Notes under the pieces: generated by a model
Told to the model about the DNA's origin: nothing
What the model saw: only the letters and a program-made list of their open reading frames with translations
Database searches by the model: none
Assembly: GCA_024276905.1 (NCBI GenBank)
Contig: JAJRWF010000012.1
Span: 1-32,935, forward strand
Length of the DNA: 32,935 nt
Reading direction: 5' to 3'
Source of the DNA: Deltaproteobacteria bacterium
GTDB taxonomy: Bacteria; Desulfobacterota; Desulfuromonadia; Desulfuromonadales; Geopsychrobacteraceae
Shown: piece by piece, positions 1 to 6,961 of the stretch
Layout: each line of letters starts with the position of its first letter
Numbering within the stretch: position 1 is the stretch's first letter
Translations under genes and position numbers: made by a program

Positions 1-1
1 C

Positions 2-589
2 GGTTACGGCCGTAACAACGTGGCCTTTGTCACCGAAAAAAATAAAACCGAAATCGGTTGTCATGCCCGAGGCTGTCATCAGTATTTCGCCGGGGCGATT
101 ACCATCATCGATATCGGTGGGCAGGACAACAAGCTGATCAAGCTTGACGAACAGGGACGACGCAGCAGTTTCAAGATGAATCGCAAGTGCGCTGCCGGAA
201 CCGGGGCTTTTCTGGAGGAGATGTCGAGCCGGCTCGATATTCCCCTCGAAGAGATGAACAATCTGGCCCGGCAGGCGACCGAGGTGATCAAGCTCGGCAG
301 TTACTGTACGGTGTTTTCGGCCACCGAGGTTCTGGAGAATATCCGCCACGGCAAACCGGTCGCCGACATCATCAAGGGGATCTTCTACTCGATGATCCAG
401 CGCGTGCTGGAGATGGATTCTTTAAGCGACAGGGTGGTTTTGAGCGGTGGAGTGGTGGCCCATAACCCTTATCTGGTGGAGATGACCGAGGAGCTGATCG
501 GTCGGCCGGTGCTGCTGCCGGAGTTTCCCCAGCTGACCGGCGCCTACGGCGCGGCACTTTATGCGCTGGATGCAGCCGTCAAGGCATAG
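2..589 (+). CDS. 2-hydroxyacyl-CoA dehydratase activator ATPase (BadF/HgdC family), 5' truncated by window
   Basis: This is the C-terminal part of an ASKHA-fold ATPase of the BadF/BadG/BcrA/HgdC family. The reading frame is open from base 2 and the protein continues upstream of the window. In the family, this [4Fe-4S] homodimer hydrolyses ATP to push a single electron into the dehydratase or benzoyl-CoA reductase. Visible signatures are the GYGRNN segment at the left edge, the HARG motif, the phosphate-binding DIGGQDNK segment, and the two cluster-ligand cysteine contexts (KCAAGTG with FLEEM after it, and CTVFSATEV). A C-terminal LSGGVVAHNP adenosine motif is also present. The second Cys motif departs slightly from the usual CTVFAESEV. 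It is followed after 126 bp by a dehydratase subunit, its expected partner. An HgdC-type role is more likely than a benzoyl-CoA reductase ATPase because only one such ATPase is seen, but the upstream context is missing. Confidence 0.9.
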   Translation, partial: GYGRNNVAFVTEKNKTEIGCHARGCHQYFAGAITIIDIGGQDNKLIKLDEQGRRSSFKMNRKCAAGTGAFLEEMSSRLDIPLEEMNNLARQATEVIKLGSYCTVFSATEVLENIRHGKPVADIIKGIFYSMIQRVLEMDSLSDRVVLSGGVVAHNPYLVEMTEELIGRPVLLPEFPQLTGAYGAALYALDAAVKA

Positions 590-634
590 CAAGAAGGCAC
601 AACCTCTTTTGATTTACGCAGAGCTTCAGCTGAA

Positions 635-655
635 CCCTCTCCCTCAGGGAGAGGG
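635..655. repeat. REP-like perfect hairpin, CCCTCTCCC arms
   Basis: A 9-bp perfect inverted repeat (CCCTCTCCC at 635-643, GGGAGAGGG at 647-655) has a 3-base loop and lies in the 126-bp gap between the activator and dehydratase genes. No T-run follows, so it does not look like a rho-independent terminator. Such CCCTCTCCC/GGGAGAGGG palindromes recur between genes in many proteobacterial genomes as REP-like elements. An imperfect relative lies at 5426-5467. The rest of the 590-715 gap shows nothing recognisable apart from the ribosome binding site AGGAG at 706-710. Confidence 0.6.
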
Positions 656-715
656 GATTGTTACTATCGGGGGCTGAATGAATTTGCTGTAAGTCTCAGA
701 TTTTTAGGAGTGATC

Positions 716-1960
716 ATGGCACCAGAGAAGCAACCGCAACGCAAGAAGATCGAATCGACCGGGCAGATGATGAAGATCATGTCCGACTACTTCTATGATC
801 TGAATGACGCCGCGAAGTCGGACCGGCGCAAGGTCGCCTGGTGTACCAGCGTCGGACCGGCCGAGCTGCTGCGGGCGATGGGTTTTGCGGTTCATTTCCC
901 GGAAAATCACGCCGCGATGCTCGGTGCCACACGCATGGCGACCGAACTGATCCCCGAAGCCAACACCATCGGCTATTCCCCTGATATCTGCTCCTATCTG
1001 ACCGCCGATATCGGTGCCTACCTGAAAGGCAGCTCGCCGCTGGCTAAAGCTTATCCGGGCATCGAGGGTCCGCCAAAGCCCGACGTGCTGGTCTACAACA
1101 CCAATCAGTGCCGTGACGTCCAGGACTGGTTTTCCTGGTACGCCAGAGAGCTGGATGTGCCCTGTATCGGCATCACCTCGCCTAAAAACCATACCGATGT
1201 CAGCGATACCCTGATCGAGGATGTGACTTGCCAGATCGAAGCGTTGATCCCGACCCTTGAAGAAATTACCGGTGAGAAACTGGATCCGCAGAAGTTGCGT
1301 GAGACTGTGGCCCTGTCGCGTGAATGCACCGAACTCTGGCGTCAGGTGCTGGAAACCGCTGCTGCGACTCCGGCGCCGCTGACCTTTTTTGACGGCACCA
1401 TCCACATGGGTCCGGCAGTGGTACTACGTGGTACGCAGCAGGCCGTTGATTACTATCAACAGCTGCTCGCAGAGCTCAAGCAGCGGATTAGTGATCAGGT
1501 GGCGGCGGTCGAGGGCGAGAGACACCGCATCTACTGGGAAGGGATGCCGGTCTGGGGGCGCTTGCGTCAGCATTCCGAACTCTTCTCCGAACTCCAGGCC
1601 AGTGTGCTGGTTTCGACCTACTGCAGCAGCTGGGTCTTTCCCGACTTCGACGCCGAACAGCCAATTCGCAGCATGGCCAAAGCCTATCTTGGCCTGTTTA
1701 TTGTTCGATCCGATGCCTACAAGGAAGAGTACATCAAGCAGATGCTGGAGAAGTTCCATATCGACGGCATTATCTATCATGACGCTAAAACCTGCCCCTG
1801 CAACTCCAACAGTCGCTACGGCATGCCCCAGCGTCTGGAGCAGGAAACCGGAATCCCGAGCTTGGTGATCTCCGGAGACCTCAATGATCTGCGTTGTGTT
1901 TCCGACGAACAGACCCGGACCAACGTTGAAGCCTTTATCGAACAACTGGAGGAGAGATAA
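716..1960 (+). CDS. 2-hydroxyacyl-CoA dehydratase subunit (HgdB/BcrB-BcrC family)
   Basis: This 414-residue protein belongs to the FldB/FldC-HgdA/HgdB-BcrB/BcrC family. Its members bind a [4Fe-4S] cluster per subunit and, once reduced by the activator, dehydrate (R)-2-hydroxyacyl-CoA to enoyl-CoA by ketyl-radical chemistry. Candidate cluster cysteines are C43 (AWCTS), C92 (DICSYL) and C360/C362 (KTCPCNS). The C-terminal segment with the RYGMPQRLEQETGIPSLVI stretch is typical of the family. ATG 716 is preferred over the in-frame GTG at 710 because AGGAG at 706-710 is correctly spaced to it. The family normally works as a heterodimer. Only one such subunit is present here, so the partner should lie upstream of the window or elsewhere. 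Four bases separate it from the next gene, so the two are co-transcribed. The substrate cannot be read from sequence; aryl- or alkyl-lactyl-CoA is an inference from the neighbours. Confidence 0.88.
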   Translation: MAPEKQPQRKKIESTGQMMKIMSDYFYDLNDAAKSDRRKVAWCTSVGPAELLRAMGFAVHFPENHAAMLGATRMATELIPEANTIGYSPDICSYLTADIGAYLKGSSPLAKAYPGIEGPPKPDVLVYNTNQCRDVQDWFSWYARELDVPCIGITSPKNHTDVSDTLIEDVTCQIEALIPTLEEITGEKLDPQKLRETVALSRECTELWRQVLETAAATPAPLTFFDGTIHMGPAVVLRGTQQAVDYYQQLLAELKQRISDQVAAVEGERHRIYWEGMPVWGRLRQHSELFSELQASVLVSTYCSSWVFPDFDAEQPIRSMAKAYLGLFIVRSDAYKEEYIKQMLEKFHIDGIIYHDAKTCPCNSNSRYGMPQRLEQETGIPSLVISGDLNDLRCVSDEQTRTNVEAFIEQLEER

Positions 1961-1963
1961 AAG

Positions 1964-4051
1964 ATGTTGGATGCCCTGTTCAAGCCGAAAGCGGTGGCGC
2001 TGATCGGTGCCTCGACCAAGGAACTGTCGATCGGCAACGTCATTATCCGTAACCTGCAGAAGTACGGGTACAAGGGAGAAATCTATCCGGTCAACGCCAA
2101 GGCCGATGAGGTCTGCGGAATCAAAGCCTATCCGACCCTGAGCGACATCCCCGGTGAAGTTGATCTGGCGCACATCATTATCCCCAGCAAGTTCGTGCCC
2201 GACGCGATTGAAGAATGCGGGCGCAAAGGGGTCAAGGCGGTTATCATCAACTCGGCCGGTTTCAGCGAGATGGGCGAAGAAGGGGCACGGCTGCAGGAAG
2301 AATTCCTGGCCAATGCACGCAAATACGGCATCCGCCTCTTCGGGCCCAACTGTCAGGGGATCATCAACTCGGATCCCGAGCTGAACGCCTACTGTAATTT
2401 CACCTTCACCTTTCCCAAGCCGGGCAGCATCTCGGTGGTTGCCCTCTCCGGCGGCGTCGGCGCGCTGATCATGCAGGTGCTGGATGACCTGGACATCGGC
2501 CAGCGCCTCTATGCCAGCAACGGCAACGCCTGTGATGTGTCGATTCCGGAAATAATCGAGTATTACGGTGAGGATGAAGGGACCAAGGCGATCATTCTCT
2601 ACACTGAAGGCTTTGACAAACCGCGCGAATTCCTGGAAGTCACCCGTAAGGTTACGGCCAAAAAGCCGGTCCTGGCGATGAAGGCCGGGCGCACCGAAGA
2701 AGGCGCCAAGGCCGCCTCCTCCCATACCGGCTCACTGGCCGGGGTCGATATCGCCACCGAGCTGATTTTTGAGAAGATCGGTGTGCTGCCCTTCCATGAT
2801 GAGGGTGAGATCGTGCGTGCGGCGATGGCCTTTTCGAGCCAGCCGATTCCCAGCGGCAACCGGGTCGGTATTATTACCAACACCGGCGGACCGGCAGTGA
2901 TCGCCACTGACGTACTGGTCGGTTTCGGTATCGAAGTGCCGAAGTTGGGTGAGGCCTCGATCGCCAGTCTGCGCGAGACCCAGTTTCCCCAGGCTGCGCT
3001 CGAGAACCCGATTGACGTGGTTGCCACGGCCGGTGGCCCGCAGTTTCGCGCCGCCCTTGACGTGCTGATGGATGATGAGCAGATCGACTGCGTCTACATC
3101 AACTTCGTCACCGCGCCCTTTACCGATACTGATGAGGTGGCGCGTGAAATCGTCGCCGTCAGTCGTCAGCGCCGCAAGCCGCTGGTGTGTAACTTCATGA
3201 CCAACCTCAAACTGGAACGCTACCAGAAGACGATGGCGATCCTCAAAGAGGGCGAGGTGCCCTATTACGCCAATCCTGGTGATGCGGCTCGCGCGCTCGG
3301 CGCTCTGGTGCAGTACGGCCAGATCCAGCAGCGTGATATCGGTCAGCCGCAGATCTTCAGCGGCGTTGATCCGGCCAAAGCCAGAGAGATCATCGAACAG
3401 GCGCAGCAGGACGGACAGGCAGTTCTTTCCGCCTTTGACGTCTACCGGATCTTTGAGGCCTACGGAATTCCGGTCGCACCCTGGCAGGTGGTGAAGGATG
3501 CCGCGGCGGCGGTTGCCGCAGCGGATCAGATCGGCTACCCGGTAGTGGTCAAGGTCGACTGCGCGGCGATCGATCACAAGAGTGATATGGGCGGCGTTGC
3601 GATCAACCTCAAGGACGCCGCCGCGGTGCGCTCGACGGTTGAGGAGATGCAGCAGCGTCTCGGCGAGTACGGTGAACTCGGCTTCCTGGTGCAGAAATTT
3701 CTGCCCGGCGGTCGGGAACTGATCATCGGCGCCAGCGCCGAACGGGAGCTGGGACACCTGGTGATGTTCGGTCTCGGCGGTATCTATGTCGAAGTGCTCA
3801 AGGACGTGGTCTTCAAGGTCGCTCCGGTGACCTGCGTCGAAGCGGAAGAGATGCTGGCCGGGATCAAAACCGCGGCCCTGCTCGACGGTGTACGCGGCGA
3901 GGACGGCATCGACAAGCAGGCGGTGATCGAATTGATTCAGCGCGTCTCGCAACTGCTTGGCGATCTGCCGATGATTCAGGAGATGGATCTGAACCCGATT
4001 ATGGCCTTTGCCGACAAAATTTTTGCTGTTGACGGCAGAATCCGTATTTAA
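1964..4051 (+). CDS. acyl-CoA synthetase (ADP-forming), fused alpha-beta
   Basis: This 695-residue single-chain NDP-forming acyl-CoA synthetase belongs to the superfamily of ACD and succinyl-CoA synthetase. It interconverts acyl-CoA + ADP + Pi and acid + CoA + ATP, and so can give substrate-level ATP. Order of domains: an N-terminal CoA-binding Rossmann domain (ALIGAS near residue 12), two succinyl-CoA-ligase-like domains, and a C-terminal ATP-grasp domain (from about residue 480). The ATP-grasp part includes YPVVVKVD and GGRELIIGAS. H254 in SSHTGSLAG matches the phosphorylated histidine of the alpha subunit. The length fits fused ACDs, which run near 700 residues. The start is set by GGAGAG just upstream at 1951-1956. 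The gene sits between the dehydratase and a CoA-transferase, so it probably harvests the CoA thioesters made by IorAB or by the dehydratase route. Confidence 0.93.
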   Translation: MLDALFKPKAVALIGASTKELSIGNVIIRNLQKYGYKGEIYPVNAKADEVCGIKAYPTLSDIPGEVDLAHIIIPSKFVPDAIEECGRKGVKAVIINSAGFSEMGEEGARLQEEFLANARKYGIRLFGPNCQGIINSDPELNAYCNFTFTFPKPGSISVVALSGGVGALIMQVLDDLDIGQRLYASNGNACDVSIPEIIEYYGEDEGTKAIILYTEGFDKPREFLEVTRKVTAKKPVLAMKAGRTEEGAKAASSHTGSLAGVDIATELIFEKIGVLPFHDEGEIVRAAMAFSSQPIPSGNRVGIITNTGGPAVIATDVLVGFGIEVPKLGEASIASLRETQFPQAALENPIDVVATAGGPQFRAALDVLMDDEQIDCVYINFVTAPFTDTDEVAREIVAVSRQRRKPLVCNFMTNLKLERYQKTMAILKEGEVPYYANPGDAARALGALVQYGQIQQRDIGQPQIFSGVDPAKAREIIEQAQQDGQAVLSAFDVYRIFEAYGIPVAPWQVVKDAAAAVAAADQIGYPVVVKVDCAAIDHKSDMGGVAINLKDAAAVRSTVEEMQQRLGEYGELGFLVQKFLPGGRELIIGASAERELGHLVMFGLGGIYVEVLKDVVFKVAPVTCVEAEEMLAGIKTAALLDGVRGEDGIDKQAVIELIQRVSQLLGDLPMIQEMDLNPIMAFADKIFAVDGRIRI

Positions 4052-4069
4052 GCCTGGAGGTCTAAGGGA

Positions 4070-5416
4070 ATGGAAACGACGCTGTTGGAAAGAAACGAAG
4101 TCGAGTCAAACTGGCAGGAGACCTGTCGCGCGCGTATCGCAACCGCCGAAGAAGCGATTCGGGTTGTCAAGTCGGGCGATCGGGTTTTTCTGACCGGCAA
4201 CGCGTCGGTGCCCTTGCCGTTGCTCGATGCCCTGGTCAAACGCGCTCCCGAGCTGCGCGATGTCGAAGTCTGTCATCCGCTGACCATCTGCCCGGCCGAT
4301 TACGTCGCGCCGGAGATGGAAGGGCACCTGCGCATCAATTCGATGTTCATCAGCGCCAACGTGCGCAAGGCGGTTAATGAGGGTCGGGCTGATTTCACCC
4401 CGGTGATGCTCTCCGAGTTCCCGTTGTTATTCAAGAATGGTCACCTGCCGGTCGACGTTGCCCTGATTCATGTTTCGCCACCGGACGAGAACGGTTTCTG
4501 TTCGATGGGCGCGGAATCGGGCCTCACTATTTCGGCCGCCGAAGTCTCAAAAATTGTCATTGCCATGGTCAATGAGCAGATGCCGCGCACTCTGGGTGAT
4601 ACGGCTATCCACCTCGACAAGATGGACTATATCGTTGTCAGCGATACGCCGCTGTTCGAAATGCCGATGGGCGATAATGCTGACCAGGAGGTGGTGGAAA
4701 ATATTGCCGCCCATATTTCCAAACTGATCCCCGACGGGGCAACCATGCAGCTGGGGATTGGTGACATTCCCAACGCAGTGCTGAAGTTTCTGTTCGAGAA
4801 GAAGGATCTCGGGGTGCATTCAGAGCTGATCTCCGACGGGGTGATCGATCTGGTCGAAGCGGGGGTGGTCAACGGTGTACGCAAGACCCTGCATCCGGGC
4901 AAGATTATCTGCGGCTTCCTGCTCGGGACCAAGCGTCTTTACGACTGGGTGGACAATAACCCGCTGGTCGAACTGCACCGCACCGAATATGTCAATGACC
5001 CCTTCGTAGTGGCGCAGAACGAGCGGATGGTCGCGATCAACTCGGCGATCGAAGTCGATCTGACCGGTCAGGTCTGCGCCGACAGCATCGGCACCCGGTT
5101 TCATTCGGCAGTCGGCGGCCAACTCGATTTTATCTACGGCGCCGCCCGTTCTCAAGGAGGGGTGCCGATTATCGCCCTGCCGAGTATTTCCACCCAGCGC
5201 GACGGCACCGTTCTCAGTCGGATCGTGCCCTTGCTGAAGCATGGCGCCGGGGTGGTCACCAGTCGTAATCATGTCCATTTTGTGGTGACTGAGTATGGCG
5301 TGGCCGAGCTCTATGGCAAAACGGTTCGTCAGCGGACTGCGGCACTGATCAAGATTGCTCATCCGCAGTTTCGTGCAGAAATGACCGAGAAGGCACAGGA
5401 ACTCAACTACCTGTAA
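4070..5416 (+). CDS. acetyl-CoA hydrolase/transferase family protein, 4-hydroxybutyrate CoA-transferase type
   Basis: This 448-residue family I CoA-transferase resembles AbfT/Cat2 (4-hydroxybutyrate or butyryl-CoA:acetate CoA-transferase). These enzymes move CoA between a donor acyl-CoA and an acid through a glutamyl-CoA thioester. Diagnostic segments are LGIGDIPNAVL, HSELISDGVIDLVEAG, KTLHPGKI, YVNDPFVVAQN, AINSAIEVDLTGQ and VTEYGVAELYGK. E252 in HSELISDG is the probable catalytic glutamate by analogy with AbfT. The start has the ribosome site GGAGG 13 bases upstream and AAGGG closer. The gap from the previous gene is 18 bp. In context it could activate 2-hydroxy acids for the dehydratase using acetyl-CoA or another acyl-CoA. 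It is not of the FldA (family III) type used for aryl-lactates in Clostridium, so the substrate remains open. Confidence 0.92.
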   Translation: METTLLERNEVESNWQETCRARIATAEEAIRVVKSGDRVFLTGNASVPLPLLDALVKRAPELRDVEVCHPLTICPADYVAPEMEGHLRINSMFISANVRKAVNEGRADFTPVMLSEFPLLFKNGHLPVDVALIHVSPPDENGFCSMGAESGLTISAAEVSKIVIAMVNEQMPRTLGDTAIHLDKMDYIVVSDTPLFEMPMGDNADQEVVENIAAHISKLIPDGATMQLGIGDIPNAVLKFLFEKKDLGVHSELISDGVIDLVEAGVVNGVRKTLHPGKIICGFLLGTKRLYDWVDNNPLVELHRTEYVNDPFVVAQNERMVAINSAIEVDLTGQVCADSIGTRFHSAVGGQLDFIYGAARSQGGVPIIALPSISTQRDGTVLSRIVPLLKHGAGVVTSRNHVHFVVTEYGVAELYGKTVRQRTAALIKIAHPQFRAEMTEKAQELNYL

Positions 5417-5425
5417 TTTGTCCCC

Positions 5426-5467
5426 CCTCTCTCCCTTTTGGGCATTGCGCTCGAAAGGGCAGAGAGG
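5426..5467. repeat. imperfect REP-like hairpin
   Basis: Arms CCTCTCT+CCCTTT (5426-5438) and AAAGGG+C+AGAGAGG (5454-5467) pair over 13 bp with one bulged C and a 15-base loop, in the 94-bp gap before the CoA-ligase gene. The CCTCTC/GAGAGG core resembles the hairpin at 635-655. No T-run follows on the + strand, so termination is unlikely. On sequence alone it may be an intergenic repeat or an mRNA-stabilising stem. Confidence 0.5.
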
Positions 5468-5510
5468 ATTGGCTGAAATTTGATCAAAATCTGCAAAGGG
5501 GTAAGGAACC

Positions 5511-6851
5511 ATGGCCTGGAGTCAGGAAGAAACCATCAGTCGTGATGAGATGCAAGCCCTGCAGCTGAAAAGATTGCAGGACACCCTCAGCTATGTTTAC
5601 GAGGGCAACAGCTACTACCGACAGAAGCTTGACGCTCTGGGGGTGAAACCGGGTGATATCAGATCACTCGCAGACATCAAGCTGCTGCCCTTTACCACCA
5701 AGCAGGATCTGCGTGACAATTACCCCTTCAAACTCTTCACCGCTTCGCCGCAGGAGATCGTCGAGTATCATGCGACCTCGGGTACCACCGGCAAACCGAT
5801 TGCGGTCGGCTACACCAGAAAAGATCTCGATATCTGGTCCGAGTCGATGGCCCGCACCTGTGCCGGGGCCGGCATTACCAGCGAGGATGTGGTGCAGAAC
5901 ATCTTCGGCTACGGCCTCTTTACCGGCGGCCTGGGAGCTCATTACGGAGCCTTGCGGATCGGCGCGGGGGTGATTCCGATTTCCGGCGGGAATACCCAGA
6001 AGCAGATCATGCTGATGCAGGATTTCGGTTCCACGGCACTGACCTCGACCCCGTCTTTTCTGGTCCATATCCACGAAGTCGGCGAGCAGATGGGGGTCGA
6101 TTTCAAGAAGCTCAATCTCAAAACAGCCATCTGCGGCGCAGAACCCTGGAGCGAATCGATGCGCCAGTCGATTCAGGACAAGTTCGGCATCAAGGTCTGT
6201 GATATCTACGGGCTGTCGGAAATTACCGGACCCGGAGTTTCATTCGAATGTCATGAAGAGCAGAGCGGTCTGCACATCAATGAGGACTTCTTCTATCCGG
6301 AGATTATTGACCCTGACAGCGGCGAGGTTCTTCCGGCCGGTGCCGAAGGCGAACTGGTTTTCACCACGATCCTCAAGTACGGGCAGCCCTTGTTGCGTTA
6401 CCGGACGCGGGATATTTCCAGTCTTTCTTACGAAACCTGTTCCTGCGGCCGCACCCTGGTAAAAATGGCGCGAGTCACCGGGCGCAGTGATGACATGCTG
6501 ATTATCCGCGGGGTCAATGTTTATCCCTCGCAGATCGAGGCGGTGATCCTCAAGCGTGAAGGCGTTTCACCCCACTACATGGTGATTGTCGAACGCAAGG
6601 GGGCGATGGATTCGTTGCGGGTCAAGGTCGAAGTCACCGAGGAGTTCATGGTCAAGGCGGCGGCCGATATACTGAAAGGCGCCGAATTCGATATTCTCGA
6701 AGATGTGGCTCGGGTGCGCAGCAAAAAGCAGAATCTGCAGCAGGATATCAAGGATGTTATCGGTATCAGTGTCGAAGTCCACCTGGTGCCGCCCAACAGT
6801 ATTCCGCGCAGTGAAGGCAAGGCCAAGCGGATTGAAGATCGACGTAAATAA
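5511..6851 (+). CDS. phenylacetate-CoA ligase family protein (AMP-forming)
   Basis: This 446-residue member of the ANL adenylate-forming superfamily is closest in pattern to PaaK phenylacetate-CoA ligase. It would adenylate an aromatic or other carboxylic acid and transfer it to CoA, giving AMP and PPi. Visible motifs are the P-loop SGTTGKP beginning near residue 90, DIYGLSEITGPG (A5-like), LRYRTRDIS (A7), RSDDMLIIRGVNVYP (A8 hinge) and a C-terminal GKAKR with the expected lysine. A CSCGRT pair of cysteines before the hinge is typical of PaaK-type proteins and may bind zinc. GTAAGGA at 5501-5507 precedes the ATG. PaaK-like genes next to iorAB are a recurrent arrangement in anaerobic bacteria and archaea. 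Here it may re-activate aryl-acetates or equivalent acids released by IorAB and the ADP-forming synthetase. Confidence 0.92.
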   Translation: MAWSQEETISRDEMQALQLKRLQDTLSYVYEGNSYYRQKLDALGVKPGDIRSLADIKLLPFTTKQDLRDNYPFKLFTASPQEIVEYHATSGTTGKPIAVGYTRKDLDIWSESMARTCAGAGITSEDVVQNIFGYGLFTGGLGAHYGALRIGAGVIPISGGNTQKQIMLMQDFGSTALTSTPSFLVHIHEVGEQMGVDFKKLNLKTAICGAEPWSESMRQSIQDKFGIKVCDIYGLSEITGPGVSFECHEEQSGLHINEDFFYPEIIDPDSGEVLPAGAEGELVFTTILKYGQPLLRYRTRDISSLSYETCSCGRTLVKMARVTGRSDDMLIIRGVNVYPSQIEAVILKREGVSPHYMVIVERKGAMDSLRVKVEVTEEFMVKAAADILKGAEFDILEDVARVRSKKQNLQQDIKDVIGISVEVHLVPPNSIPRSEGKAKRIEDRRK

Positions 6852-6868
6852 AATAGGAACAAGCAACA

Positions 6869-6944
6869 AGTGACGAGTAACACAATATTAACGATTACTT
6901 CTTGTCACTCGTTACGTGTCATCCGTCACTTACCATTCGTCACT
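6869..6944. repeat. cluster of short GTCACTCGT-type repeats in the paaK-like/iorA gap
   Basis: The 110-bp gap before iorA carries several variants of one short word on both strands. AGTGACGAGTAAC is at 6869-6881, GTCACTCGTTAC at 6904-6915, GTCATCCGTCACT at 6918-6930 and ATTCGTCACT at 6935-6944. The first and last form an inverted pair (AGTGACGA/TCGTCACT). The patch is AT-richer than the flanking genes. It looks like a degenerate intergenic repeat rather than a designed operator, but either is possible. Confidence 0.5.
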
Positions 6945-6961
6945 AAAAAAGGAAGGTTTTG

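Noticed and set aside
590-715. Possible sigma-54 site (GGCAC) after the activator gene.
   Set aside because: The matching GC at the -12 position with correct spacing is absent.
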